Positions 27,068 to 35,841 of a stretch of 64,000 nucleotides of DNA are shown piece by piece. The first letter of the stretch is position 1. Each line of letters opens with the position of its first letter. The notes under the pieces were generated by a model. It did no database searches. It was not told the origin of the DNA and was given only the letters and a program-made list of their open reading frames with translations. Position numbers and translations under genes: made by a program. The DNA is from Candidatus Saccharibacteria bacterium UBA5145 (lineage in GTDB: Bacteria; Patescibacteriota; Saccharimonadia; Saccharimonadales; UBA4665): the NCBI GenBank assembly GCA_002413865.1, contig DHXX01000012.1, positions 31,492-95,491 of the forward strand, in the 5' to 3' direction.

Positions 27068-27481
27068 TTAACTAAATATAAATTTTTTACGAGCGCCAAA
27101 ATTCCAGAAATAGACAATAACGGTAGCAATCACCTTTGAAGTAACATAATAAAGAACTAGGCCACTAACTAAAGCCCACATTATCAAATCCGTTAGGCCT
27201 AAACCAATCAGCCCGATTATAGAGAAGATAATGAAGTCACGCCATTGATTCTGTGAGCTTGAGTGGTGAAAAACCCAATAAATGCTTAAGCCATAGTTTA
27301 ATAGCAAGCCTGCTACAAAGGAAATGGAAGCGGCTAGAAGGTAATTGATGTGAGCGTATTGTACCAGTATCACAAGCCCGACAAAATCTACAGCGAGTGC
27401 TGCAACGGACACAATACCGTAGCGCAAAAACTGCACACGTAAATCGGTAGACCTATGGATAAGTAGATTTTTTAGCCTCAT
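27068..27481 (-). CDS. GtrA-family membrane protein
   Basis: A 137-residue protein with four predicted TM helices (about 20-40, 47-66, 80-102, 108-130). The start [20 protein letters not shown], the central [12 protein letters not shown] and the end [13 protein letters not shown] are the standard GtrA/DPMS-type blocks. GtrA proteins are thought to flip or hold polyprenyl-phosphate-linked sugars. It ends 13 nt before the FAD-enzyme start and is probably cotranscribed with it. There are three GtrA genes in this window (also 37459 and 54714). Confidence 0.88.
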   Translation of the reverse strand: MRLKNLLIHRSTDLRVQFLRYGIVSVAALAVDFVGLVILVQYAHINYLLAASISFVAGLLLNYGLSIYWVFHHSSSQNQWRDFIIFSIIGLIGLGLTDLIMWALVSGLVLYYVTSKVIATVIVYFWNFGARKKFIFS

Positions 27482-27526
27482 CGATTGGATTGTATCATAC
27501 TATGCCACTACTGTAATCTATGCCCC

Positions 27527-27829
27527 TTATGTAATGTATAATGATCTGTAATTCATGAATAAACCAAAACTTTCAAGTTTATTATGCCACTCTAACTCGG
27601 TATCGCGCACACCAATAACCCGGTGTAATTCGTCGATCTGGGCTTGGCTAACGTTGGCACCGTTCTTCTTGCGTTTATTCGTGAATTGCTCGGGCAAAGC
27701 TTGCTTGGCAGCATCGCGCCATTTAGTAATTTGAGTGGGATGAACCTCATACTGAGTGGCTACTTGGTTAATGTTTTTATCACCTGCCAGAGCCGCCAAA
27801 GCGACTGTAGTACGTATATGTTTTCGCAT
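27527..27829 (-). pseudogene. IS3-family OrfA remnant (transposase N-terminal HTH), orfB absent
   Basis: A 100-residue frame beginning MRKHIRTTVALAALAGDKN with an IS3-type helix-turn-helix (VATQYEVHPTQITKWRDAA) and the start of the leucine-zipper region (DELHRVIGVRDTELEW). Family members continue ELEWLKKKL into a frameshift and OrfB with the DDE domain; here the frame changes to unrelated residues and stops, and no orfB-like sequence follows. Imperfect 12-bp direct repeats TACTGTAATCTA (27509-27520) and TACTGCAATCTA (27829-27840) bracket it. No ribosome-binding site is seen. It is read as a decayed insertion. Confidence 0.75.
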
Positions 27830-27947
27830 ACTGCAATCTACTTATGGTTCGATAGTCAACCAAGCCTACCGGCTCGCTACTACCTATAGTATGTCCAGAA
27901 AAGAGATTTTAACGGGCTTTGTGGTTTTAGTCGACCACTATACTGCA

Positions 27948-29462
27948 CTACCGATTAGGTACTAAGTATAGAAAGTATACTTCGTCATCTTTAGCAGCTG
28001 ATCGATTGAATTTAGCTATAAATTTTACCTTTTTTGCTTGGTAGGCATTAAATTGAAAAGGGCTTATCAACAAAACATCGCTATTTTTGTCATGTGCAAT
28101 TTTTACCGAAACATCAATTTCTCGATTAAAAGTGTTAGGTTGTTGCCTTCTTAAGTCCCATATAACAAAACTACCCCATCTTGCAGACTGAGGGTAATAG
28201 GCAGTTTTATTTAAATAACCTAAGACAGGCGAGGTATTATAATCTAAGTAGCCAACTATAGGTAAACTTTCCAGGTTACTAGATTTTATATAATTAGCTG
28301 CTGTCTTTGCGTCCGAAAATGGAAAGTTTATATCTTGATAGACAGCTACACCACCTGCGATAAACTGCAATGATATCAATAGAGTGATAATTATCTGCTG
28401 GTATAGGATTAGTCCCTTACCCGTTTTATACTTCTTCTGCTCTGCAAATAACAGCCAAACACATGCAAAAAACAAAATATACAAATAGCCGTGATGCCGC
28501 AGTGATGCTAAATACTTTAGCTCAAAAAAACTAATTAGTATCGCTGAGCCAACTATATATGTAGCTAATATTTTAATATTTCTTGAGAAGAAAATCACGG
28601 CTGCAACAATTAGTGAGCTTGACAGCAAAACAAGGTCGTTGACTCTCGTTACAAAGTTACTGCCCCAAAATGTTGCAATACGTTGGGGTATTGGAGCATA
28701 GCTTTCCCAAACTGTTGCAATTGCGTATCCAATCCCAGTAGATTTGGGGCCAACGACAGGTACTTCGTCAGAAGGTGGCCTGACTTGAGCGTAACAAAGA
28801 AGTAGCCCAACTATACTAATCAGTCCCACTAGAACGAGTGGCGACCAGCTACGATTTTCCTTACTGGTGCTCAATAAGAAATTCCATAATACGTATATTA
28901 TCAATGCAGGGACTAATAGCACAGCGATTGAGTTTGATTGCGTAATTAAAAATATGCTAAGACCAATAGCTAAGTAGTTCTTATGTTCTGCTGTCATTAG
29001 AACGCAAAAAATAATAACGAATAATACTCCTAGTCCGTAGCTACGAGCTATTATTCCGTACTCATAAAAAGAAAAGTATCCAAATGCGATTAAGATTTTC
29101 TGTATTCTATTAAATGGGGAATATCTTGCTATAAGGTAGACTGAGGCTGTAGCTATTGCAATACTAATTAGCTGCATGGCTATAGGGTTGCTCGTGAATC
29201 TTGATAAGCAAAAAAGTAATAAATGCCACAGAGGAGGCGACCCTTCATACCGTATATTATGAAAAAGGTTAATTGGGTTTGTGCTATGAACTGCAATTAG
29301 CCAAGCTTGAAGTTCATCCCGCCACATTTCATGGAAATGCATTACTGCGAGTTCGCATATAAAAAATATTGAAGTTAGGCTTAATGTAAATCGTGTATTT
29401 TTTACATATTCAACGAGAGTGATACGAATTGTCTTATATTTTTTGCTGTAGAGATAGTGCAT
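27948..29462 (-). CDS. multi-pass membrane glycosyltransferase-like protein (GT-C, ArnT/PMT type)
   Basis: A 504-residue integral membrane protein with around ten hydrophobic segments. After the first TM (residues ~27-44) comes MHFHEMWRDELQAWLIAV followed by YEGSPPLWHLLLF, the GT39/GT83-style first loop with acidic D-E residues used with polyprenyl-phosphate-sugar donors. The C-terminal soluble part (about residues 395-504) faces outside. AT-rich. It probably transfers a sugar on the outer face of the membrane; the acceptor is unknown. No neighbour overlaps it, and a 23-bp gap separates it from the next gene upstream. Confidence 0.75.
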   Translation of the reverse strand: MHYLYSKKYKTIRITLVEYVKNTRFTLSLTSIFFICELAVMHFHEMWRDELQAWLIAVHSTNPINLFHNIRYEGSPPLWHLLLFCLSRFTSNPIAMQLISIAIATASVYLIARYSPFNRIQKILIAFGYFSFYEYGIIARSYGLGVLFVIIFCVLMTAEHKNYLAIGLSIFLITQSNSIAVLLVPALIIYVLWNFLLSTSKENRSWSPLVLVGLISIVGLLLCYAQVRPPSDEVPVVGPKSTGIGYAIATVWESYAPIPQRIATFWGSNFVTRVNDLVLLSSSLIVAAVIFFSRNIKILATYIVGSAILISFFELKYLASLRHHGYLYILFFACVWLLFAEQKKYKTGKGLILYQQIIITLLISLQFIAGGVAVYQDINFPFSDAKTAANYIKSSNLESLPIVGYLDYNTSPVLGYLNKTAYYPQSARWGSFVIWDLRRQQPNTFNREIDVSVKIAHDKNSDVLLISPFQFNAYQAKKVKFIAKFNRSAAKDDEVYFLYLVPNR

Positions 29463-29485
29463 TAAACTTTTGGGAACAGAGTTAT

Positions 29486-31276
29486 TTACGGTTGATACCA
29501 GGCATTACCTTCCGCGCGGAAGGTGCCGTTATTAACGAGGACCGATTTTTCCCACGCATCGGTTGTAAAGAAGTGTTCGTAAGATTTTGGATTATATAGT
29601 CGATATACGGGTGCACCTGCGTTCGACGGATTGCCATACCAAGCGATACCTTCATCTTGCCAGCCGGAAGTACTTATAAGTACCGATTTTTCCCAGGCAT
29701 CCGCCGTAAAGAGATGTGACCCGAGAGCGGGGTTATATAATCGATAAACGGGGGCAGAAGTGCTCGTTTGACTAGCCCGCCAAGCAGCGCCTTCATAGGT
29801 GTAGCCGGCTTGGATCATCTGGTCGCGTTCGTAGACATCTTCGGTCCAGAAGTGTGTGCTGCCAGCCATGTTGCCAAATCGATAGACTAGCTCCTGTCCG
29901 GCTGGCGGGGCAACTTCTTGGCGGACCGTACTAATAGAAGTAAAAGCCACGCCTTCATAGTTATAGCCTTGGGCAATCAAGTAATCACGATCTGCAATGC
30001 TGGCCACCCATTTGTGAATTTGCATCGTTGGGGAATACAATCGAAATACTGGGTAACCGGTATTGGTATTGCCTGGGTCGGCATAGAAATCTACGCCCCG
30101 ACCAGTATATCCAATTGCCACTAGGCCATCATACTCTGCCTTGCTGGCAGTAATGAAGCCATCCCCAGCAGGTGAATCAAGTAGGTACACAGGTATATTC
30201 CCAGTCAGCGGCACCACGTTACCGTAGAAGGCAATGCCTTGATAGTCGTAGACGGAGTTGTCGACGAGATCTTGCCTGAGGGCAACTGAAGATGTGTAAT
30301 AGGGTTTTCCTGTCGGGCTGGTCAGGAACCAGATACAAGATCGGGTCGTGTTGGTCGCCACGGTACAGCCAGGCATAGGTACTGATTTAGTACTGCCAAA
30401 CCACTGCGTGAAAATATTGTAAAAACTCTGATTCCCCGGGAAGTGCGGGGTATACCAATAGAGTGCCGCGGTCGCGCCGCTTTGTACTTGAACAGCGGTG
30501 CTATCGATAGTCAATAGGCCGTCGTGATAGGTTGCCGCTGCGCTCGGACAGACCGCAAAAGTACCGGCAGTGGTCGGACCGCCATAACAAGACTGCGGGT
30601 CATCTGAATTGTCCCAATTACCTTTGATTACTGCCCAGCTAACGTTGCCGTGAGAACGTTGCTCCCCAAATCTAAGCAGCCACGTCGCCCGAATAACCTG
30701 CTCGGTAAAGCCGGCTTTGAGGGGGCTGTTAACGCAAGTGTTGGTGACGGAGTTAACGGGTGTGCCGTGAGAATAAAATAATGGCGTCGATAAAGTCCCA
30801 GGGTCGGTGCCGTTGGTGTAGGTGTAAGTATGGCTGGCGGTGTCCGAATCGGTACAGGCATAACCCGCGACCGCCGACAAGGCCAAGGCGCTACACCCGT
30901 AGGGGCCGTTGCCAACCACCGTGCCTTCCTCTTTCTGAAGCGTAGACAGAAGAACCTGCGGGTTCAGCCCATAGGCTTGGGCGGCATCGTAGATTACCTG
31001 GCCGGCCGAGACAGGGGCTCCATAGAGATAGCCGTTCGTCGGGTTGTAGCCCGTGGGATCAGGGGCGCTAAAGCCATTGTTAGTGCTAATGCAGCTGCTG
31101 GGAAAACCGTTGAGAAAGGTGTCGATCTGGCCCGCGTTCATCGAGTTAAAATTATTAAAAACAGAGTCATCGATGATGTCGTTCTGGTCGAAAGTGTAAG
31201 CGTGGGCTGTGCCCGAGACTCCCAGACTAATTAGTACGGCTAAAACCGCCAGGGAATAGAGTTTTCGCTTGATCAT
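29486..31276 (-). CDS. secreted protein with lysozyme-like N-terminus and DUF5648-type repeats
   Basis: A 596-residue exported protein. Residues 1-26 are a signal peptide ending GTAHA. Residues about 85-305 (AAQAYGLNPQVLLSTLQKEE, then ATWLLRFGEQRS) resemble wall-associated hydrolase-like domains seen in actinobacterial surface proteins, with a possible catalytic Glu in QKEE. From about residue 310 there are several copies of a 45-50-residue repeat (PVYRLYNPALGSHLFTADAW, then EGIAWYG), matching DUF5648-type repeats that may bind carbohydrates. The start overlaps the stop of the upstream gene (ATGA), so the two are coupled. Confidence 0.8.
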   Translation of the reverse strand: MIKRKLYSLAVLAVLISLGVSGTAHAYTFDQNDIIDDSVFNNFNSMNAGQIDTFLNGFPSSCISTNNGFSAPDPTGYNPTNGYLYGAPVSAGQVIYDAAQAYGLNPQVLLSTLQKEEGTVVGNGPYGCSALALSAVAGYACTDSDTASHTYTYTNGTDPGTLSTPLFYSHGTPVNSVTNTCVNSPLKAGFTEQVIRATWLLRFGEQRSHGNVSWAVIKGNWDNSDDPQSCYGGPTTAGTFAVCPSAAATYHDGLLTIDSTAVQVQSGATAALYWYTPHFPGNQSFYNIFTQWFGSTKSVPMPGCTVATNTTRSCIWFLTSPTGKPYYTSSVALRQDLVDNSVYDYQGIAFYGNVVPLTGNIPVYLLDSPAGDGFITASKAEYDGLVAIGYTGRGVDFYADPGNTNTGYPVFRLYSPTMQIHKWVASIADRDYLIAQGYNYEGVAFTSISTVRQEVAPPAGQELVYRFGNMAGSTHFWTEDVYERDQMIQAGYTYEGAAWRASQTSTSAPVYRLYNPALGSHLFTADAWEKSVLISTSGWQDEGIAWYGNPSNAGAPVYRLYNPKSYEHFFTTDAWEKSVLVNNGTFRAEGNAWYQP

Positions 31277-31869
31277 GGCTTTATCTCGAGGTTGGTAGCG
31301 TCGGTGCCCGTTTTGGTCTGTCCATTAAGCGTGGCAACAGCACTCACTTGCCAGGTGCCAGGTGTAAGTCCAATGCTATTCGGTGTCCAGCTAGGCCAGT
31401 AAGCAGAGCCGCCACTGTCAGTAGTTTCAGAAGATAAATATCGAGTCAGGGTACCGGACGTAAACGCGATTTTGCAAGTCGCACCTACTGTCGTGTTACA
31501 GACCGATGAGAGTGCCGTGCTGGATGGTACGTTGGCATGGGCACTCACGAAATTACCAAATGGAGTGATCAAGTCGGCAGTGGTGACGGTATTGCTTTTT
31601 GTGTCGCCGGGTTGGCTGGTGTTGGCCGACCCAGAAGGGGTCGAAGCCGGTGTCCCTGAATTTTGTTGGCTTGAATTGGTGGTAGCGGTCTTTTCGCCTT
31701 TGGTCGACTGACCAGCGCTGACAGCTGGCTTTGTGGGGCTGTTTTTGTGAAAGAGATGGGTCGTGTTGGTCAATTCAAGCACCGCTAAAACTGCTGCAAG
31801 CGCCAGCAACAGGGCTGCCACAATGAAAAGAGGGCGTTTATAGGGAGATGGTTTTTTGTATGTATACAT
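31273..31869 (-). CDS. membrane-anchored protein with Ser/Thr-rich stalk
   Basis: A 198-residue protein. After the basic stretch KKPSPYKR there is one TM helix at about residues 14-31 (LFIVAALLLALAAVLAVL), then a Ser/Thr/Asn/Gln-rich stalk (about 42-95) and a small beta-rich domain with two Cys (VCNTTVGATCKI) and GLTPGTWQVSAVAT. This looks like an outside-facing adhesive or accessory domain. It is the first gene of a two-gene unit: its TGA overlaps the ATG of the DUF5648 protein. Low-complexity stalks are typical of wall-spanning proteins. Confidence 0.65.
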   Translation of the reverse strand: MYTYKKPSPYKRPLFIVAALLLALAAVLAVLELTNTTHLFHKNSPTKPAVSAGQSTKGEKTATTNSSQQNSGTPASTPSGSANTSQPGDTKSNTVTTADLITPFGNFVSAHANVPSSTALSSVCNTTVGATCKIAFTSGTLTRYLSSETTDSGGSAYWPSWTPNSIGLTPGTWQVSAVATLNGQTKTGTDATNLEIKP

Positions 31870-31991
31870 GATGTTTATTTTAGTTTATTTGTATAACAAG
31901 TATAAGCTTTTTAAGCAATTCGAGCAAGTCGGTAAGCGCCAACCAACAGATTAATACAACGAATTAGTCAATAAAATAAAGGACATAAACA

Positions 31992-32000
31992 TGATATGAT
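31992..32000 (+). promoter_or_regulatory. extended -10 promoter for the DUF2142 gene
   Basis: TG-A-TATGAT (31992-32000) is 14 nt before ATG 32015, predicting a leader of about 7 nt. No convincing -35 element is needed for this class. Confidence 0.45.
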
Positions 32001-32014
32001 GACCACCAAGAGTT

Positions 32015-33481
32015 ATGAAATTACCAGTCAGACCGTTTGCCAGAATTGTGCGTTGGCTCGCCAGCAGCCCGATCAAGTTTTTTGTCGTCACTTCATTAGT
32101 ATTTGGTTTTGCGTTTATAATCCTAGTTCCACCTTTCCAGATTCCTGACGAGTTTACCCACTTTACGCGCTCTTACGAAGTGAGCGAGCTAAAAACTGGA
32201 CACGGACAATACCAAAAGAAGCTATATGTTAAGGGCAGCGAATTGCCAAAAAGTATCTTGCTTACTTACAACAAGACTTGGTTGCACCACAAACAAGGTA
32301 CGCCAGACGTGCCCCAGGCACAAAAGTATTCCTGGAACCAGACGTCGGCATCCTTAAATATCCCACTAAATAAATCAATCGTTAGCTTTTATAACACCGG
32401 CGCTGTGCCGGCATATGTTCCTCCGGTTTACGTGCCCCAAGCAATCATTATAAAAGTACTAAGCTTGATGAATGCACCTGTCATTGTAATGCTGTATGCA
32501 ACGCGCCTTGTCGGCTTACTGATATGGATATCATTGGCGGTGCTTGCTCTGCGGGTAATGCCCCCTACGAAACGAAGGCTAGCGTTAGCGAGCGTACTTC
32601 TACTGCCGATGTTCATAGCTCAAGCGTCGGTGAGTACAGACCCGCTTCTTACGGGTACGACCGTGTTATATCTGGTATTCATAACAAACATGCTCATCAA
32701 TAAAGAGGTTCTGACGAAGAAAAAACTTATTCTCCTGACGGTGCTTCTACTTATTATGGTCATGGCAAAACCGGTGTACATCGCATTCGGTATATTACTG
32801 TTCGCTACTCGCACAAGACAGAGTGCTCTCAAGGGTTTTATTATAAAAACTCTCGGCATTGCTACTCCATTTATACTTTATTGCTTGTGGTCGGCACTTA
32901 CCAAGGATCACGGCGGTCCTCTATATATTGACGCTATCGCCAGTAGCCACGCCGACCCATCAATGCAAGTTGGCTATCTCGTGCCGAATATATTTAATTT
33001 CTTTGAACCATTTGTAAACACGCTGCTACTCGGATGGGGCGACGGTATATACGTGTCGGTCATAGGGGATTTTGGTAAGCTAGACACTCCGCTGCCACTT
33101 TTCTTTATCGCCTTAGGCTACACGCTTACTTTGATAGCTGTATTTGTGGGAGTAGATGAAAAAGAAGATGAGCGTGACGCGCGAGCTTTCTGCGCTAGAA
33201 AAAGCAGCATACTGTTCGCGTTACTCACTTCGCTGATTTTTATAGTCGGTGTTTATCTAGCTATGTATGTTTACTCAACCCCACCACACGAAAGAGTCGT
33301 TACGGGCGTACAGGGCAGGTATCTACTACCGCTTCTGCCGCTACTGACACTATTTGTCGCAAAGAGCTGGGTTACGATGAGAGAGACCGCCTACGACTTA
33401 ATAATGACCTCGTTGCCACTTATTTTGCTCGTCGTATCGACAATAGTCATATTCCTTAGATTCTACGTGTTATATCCTTAA
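32015..33481 (+). CDS. DUF2142 multi-pass membrane protein
   Basis: A 488-residue integral membrane protein. The family signature is the first loop after TM1: VPPFQIPDEFTHFTRSYEVS (residues about 39-58). About ten TM segments follow, and near the C-terminus STPPHERVVTGVQGRYLLPL, also typical. DUF2142 proteins occur in surface-glycan loci and are suspected GT-C-type transferases. It reads away from the 31273-29486 pair and is followed after 81 bp by the IS1595 element. Confidence 0.82.
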   Translation: MKLPVRPFARIVRWLASSPIKFFVVTSLVFGFAFIILVPPFQIPDEFTHFTRSYEVSELKTGHGQYQKKLYVKGSELPKSILLTYNKTWLHHKQGTPDVPQAQKYSWNQTSASLNIPLNKSIVSFYNTGAVPAYVPPVYVPQAIIIKVLSLMNAPVIVMLYATRLVGLLIWISLAVLALRVMPPTKRRLALASVLLLPMFIAQASVSTDPLLTGTTVLYLVFITNMLINKEVLTKKKLILLTVLLLIMVMAKPVYIAFGILLFATRTRQSALKGFIIKTLGIATPFILYCLWSALTKDHGGPLYIDAIASSHADPSMQVGYLVPNIFNFFEPFVNTLLLGWGDGIYVSVIGDFGKLDTPLPLFFIALGYTLTLIAVFVGVDEKEDERDARAFCARKSSILFALLTSLIFIVGVYLAMYVYSTPPHERVVTGVQGRYLLPLLPLLTLFVAKSWVTMRETAYDLIMTSLPLILLVVSTIVIFLRFYVLYP

Positions 33482-33562
33482 AGGGTTGCTTATTGGGTTC
33501 GACACTATCTATTTTGGTGGAGCATGCACAATGCTTGGCCGCATAGATTAATAGTTACCCAT

Positions 33563-33588
33563 GGCACTTATACCTTGACAGCACGTAA
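33563..33588 (+). repeat. left terminal inverted repeat of the IS1595 element
   Basis: It begins GGCACTTATACC and ends AGCACGTAA. The -35 box of the transposase promoter lies inside it. Confidence 0.9.
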
Positions 33589-33603
33589 TCAGGGGTGTAT
33601 ACT
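33575..33603 (+). promoter_or_regulatory. transposase promoter inside the left IS end
   Basis: TTGACA (33575-33580), a 17-bp spacer and TATACT (33598-33603) form a near-consensus sigma-70 promoter. Only 7 nt separate the -10 from ATG 33611, so the mRNA should be leaderless or nearly so. Transposase bound to the end would block its own promoter. Confidence 0.8.
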
Positions 33604-33610
33604 AATTAGT

Positions 33611-34489
33611 ATGAAAGCTATGAAATACACCATAACAGACCTGAGAGCGGATTTTCCAGACGACGCTGCTTGTTTGGGATGGCTGAAAGACTACTTGTTT
33701 CCTGACGGTATCAGTTGCCCGACCGAAAACAAGGTCACGCCCCACCATAAACTTAGTAAGCGCAAAGCTTACTCTTGTGAGTTATGTGGTCATCACACTT
33801 ACCCTACCGCTAATACTATCTTTCATAAGTCCTCTACGCCACTGACACTATGGTTCTACGCTATCTACTTTATGACCGCCACCCGTGCAGGGATTAGCGC
33901 TAAACAGCTTGAACGTGAGCTAGGCGTGACTTATAAGACCGCATGGCGTATGTTCCACCAAATCCGCTCTATGATGGGTGACGATAGCGAGCTGTCTGGC
34001 GAGGTTGAAGTTGATGAAACTTATATACACCCTGACCCATCTAAGAATAGCCGCCTTAAATCTGAATCGGGCAAACGCTACCACAACAGCCAAGTAATAT
34101 TTGGCATGGTTGAGCGTGGCGGCAAGGCTAGAGTAAAGCACGTAAAGAGTGCTGGTAAGCGCGTACTAGTGCCTGAGATACAAAAAGGCATTAAAGTTGG
34201 ATCTACAGTTTTTAGTGATGAGTGGAAAGCTTACGACAAGTTACCTATGTATGGCTATCCACATGAGAGTATTAAACACTCTGCTAATCAATACGTTGCT
34301 GGGCGTATCCATACACAGAACGTCGATAACTTATGGTCAAACATGAAACGTGGCATTAAGGGCGTGTACCGCCATGTGGACGCTCAGTATTTGCAAGCAT
34401 ACGTCGATGAGTACGCATTTCGCTACTCACACCGAAATGATTTTCAACCTATGTTTTGGGCTTTGATTGGGCAAGTGGCCAAGAAGTAA
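33611..34489 (+). CDS. IS1595-family transposase (ISXO2-like)
   Basis: About 292 residues from ATG 33611, which is placed right after the promoter; an upstream extension would start before the promoter. The N-terminal zinc-ribbon-like part (SCPTEN...YSCELCGHHTYPT) has lost one Cys of the first knuckle. The HTH region SAKQLERELGVTYKTAWRMF precedes the DDE-like core: EVEVDETYIHPD, STVFSDEWKAYDKL and NVDNLWSNMKRGIKGVYRHV, with Asn at the third acidic position as in DDNK-type IS1595 members. The frame is intact, so the element may be active. Confidence 0.93.
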   Translation: MKAMKYTITDLRADFPDDAACLGWLKDYLFPDGISCPTENKVTPHHKLSKRKAYSCELCGHHTYPTANTIFHKSSTPLTLWFYAIYFMTATRAGISAKQLERELGVTYKTAWRMFHQIRSMMGDDSELSGEVEVDETYIHPDPSKNSRLKSESGKRYHNSQVIFGMVERGGKARVKHVKSAGKRVLVPEIQKGIKVGSTVFSDEWKAYDKLPMYGYPHESIKHSANQYVAGRIHTQNVDNLWSNMKRGIKGVYRHVDAQYLQAYVDEYAFRYSHRNDFQPMFWALIGQVAKK

Positions 34490-34648
34490 GCAGTAGCGTA
34501 ATAGACATAGTTTTTATGCTTATGGTACAATTATATTACTAATGAATGTACGACTGTAGGGGCGCCAGAAGTAACATTATATGAAAACAAAATATTTGAC
34601 ACAAACATCTAAAGCTGCTATTTTTAGTTTCTCAATGTGGGAAATTAA

Positions 34649-34702
34649 AAAGAGCCGCTTTACCGAGTAATGCGACTCTTTAAGAACTTGTAGAAGAGTT
34701 CT
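34649..34702 (+). terminator. hairpins downstream of the transposase
   Basis: AAAGAGCCGC (34649-34658) pairs with GCGACTCTTT (34672-34681) with one mismatch, ending in TTT. AGAACT (34683-34688) with AGTTCT (34697-34702) follows. They probably end the transposase mRNA about 190 nt after its stop. Bases 34490-34648 show no other feature. Confidence 0.5.
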
Positions 34703-35000
34703 AAACTAGCGTTAGCTGCCTGTTCCTATGGAATGGGCAGTTTTCGTTGTGAGTAACAAACGGAAAACATTTCAATCCATAGTCAGCTGCTCGCAGCACC
34801 TTGCCGTTAGGCAGGCGTCGCGTCGCGCTGAAGTGAACAGGGCAGCCGCAAGTGATTTTTCTCACGGGCGTGCTCCAAATTTTTAAATAACGTGACAACC
34901 ATTGGTCATGCTTACGTTGATACGGTTTTTGTTTTAATTCCTCTTTGGATCTGCGCTAACTCGGATTGTCATCCCCGCTGTTTATTTCCAACAAAAAAGT

Positions 35001-35071
35001 CCCATACCAATATCTGGCATGGGCGTGTGTTTATTACGCCGATAGGCATATGGTCTTTTGGGACCCATGCC
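35001..35071 (-). terminator. paired hairpins ending the minus-strand cargo transcript
   Basis: CCCATACCA (35001-35009) pairs with TGGCATGGG (35015-35023); read on the minus strand it is followed by a T-run (AACAAAAAAG at about 34990-34999). GGCAT...GGTC (35045-35055) pairs with GACC...ATGCC (35062-35071). ATATCTGGCATGGG and CCCATGCCAGATAT are also a 14-bp inverted repeat across both. Bases 34703-35000 contain no supported gene. Confidence 0.5.
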
Positions 35072-35344
35072 AGATATCGAAACAGGACTAGATTATTAAC
35101 ACAATTTAACCCACGGCGACCAAGCCATAAAAGCGTTGTGTGCGAAGCCCAAAACTAGACTTATACGACATACTTTAAAGCATTAGCGTCGTTTTTGCAA
35201 GGCAATCGTGATGTGCTATTTACTTACTTTTCTTGCGAGCGACTTTTTTTAATACCTTAAAGAACTGAGATTTGCTAGGTGGCGTGACGGGTTTATCCAT
35301 GCTTCCAGTATACGCCGCTTTAACCAATGGACAATCATAAACGG

Positions 35345-35596
35345 CTACCTTATCCAGTCCTTTGGCTGGTAAGCCAATGGCCCCGAAACGAATGCTGATG
35401 GGACCTTTTCTATACCGGCTTTTGATAAACGACGGCAGATACAGGAGGGGCAAAGCAGGCCAGCACCGCCCTCCGTACCAACGCCGGGGCCAAAAGGGGT
35501 TATTTTGTTCCATGCCCAGTTAGGGATAAGTAGGTCTGGAAAGCCCGGCTCACCGTATGGTATTTTACAGTCAAAACACTCAGCTTTAGGTATCAT
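35345..35596 (-). CDS. IS cargo: small cysteine-motif protein
   Basis: An 83-residue protein starting MIPKAECFDCKIPYGEPGF and carrying two Cys pairs, CFDC near the start and LLCPSCICRRL in the middle, separated by about 37 residues that include a PDLLIPNWAWNKI block. This looks like a small zinc-binding protein of the kind found on phages and other mobile elements; no function is known to me. AGGTGG lies 6-8 nt upstream of ATG 35596. It is inside the IS1595 boundaries but on the opposite strand to the transposase, and its transcript probably ends at 35001. Confidence 0.65.
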   Translation of the reverse strand: MIPKAECFDCKIPYGEPGFPDLLIPNWAWNKITPFGPGVGTEGGAGLLCPSCICRRLSKAGIEKVPSAFVSGPLAYQPKDWIR

Positions 35597-35626
35597 GAAC
35601 CCACCTAAGTTTTAAGGAGTATAGCA

Positions 35627-35779
35627 ATGGCAAAAGTTTCACCGTTTCATTCAAAACTACCAGAAACAGACGTGTACCACGATAATAGCTCGTGTACACT
35701 TGGCGACAATATCGAAAGCTACAACCGGATAGCTGGTACTGGCGGCCTTCGTAAGTGTAGCCAATGCGCCACCCTATAA
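35627..35779 (+). CDS. IS cargo: 50-residue protein
   Basis: A 50-residue protein, MAKVSPFHSKLPETDVYHDN at the start and GTGGLRKCSQCATL at the end. It has an excellent ribosome-binding site (AAGGAG 35614-35619, 7 nt before ATG) and a perfect 11-bp terminator 18 nt after the stop, so it is surely expressed. VYH(D/N)-x-SC...GNNIE-like and RCxxC-type patterns occur in small conserved bacterial proteins of unknown function; Cys23, Cys44 and Cys47 could bind metal. It is divergent from the 35345 gene and lies inside the IS. Confidence 0.75.
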   Translation: MAKVSPFHSKLPETDVYHDNSSCTLGDNIESYNRIAGTGGLRKCSQCATL

Positions 35780-35797
35780 CTGGCAAGTACTGAGGAT

Positions 35798-35829
35798 AAA
35801 ACGCCGGCAGTGAAAATCGCCGGCGTTTT
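35798..35829. terminator. strong bidirectional terminator at the right IS end
   Basis: AAAACGCCGGC (35798-35808) pairs perfectly with GCCGGCGTTTT (35819-35829) around a 10-nt loop, then ATTTTAT. The A-run on the left lets it work for transcripts entering from outside as well. Confidence 0.9.
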
Positions 35830-35841
35830 ATTTTATATAAG

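Noticed and set aside
34701..34898. 65-codon minus-strand Cys/His-containing frame inside the IS
   Set aside because: Cys and His are present, but there is no ribosome site and no paired-motif spacing clear enough to support a gene.
34892..35158. 88-codon plus-strand frame inside the IS element
   Set aside because: It covers two hairpins that look like a terminator, has no ribosome site and no recognisable pattern.
35220..35513. 97-codon minus-strand frame overlapping the cysteine protein of the IS
   Set aside because: Different frame from the Cys-pair protein, which has the better start and motif. A 26-codon Lys-rich tail starting at 35300 remains possible but unproven.
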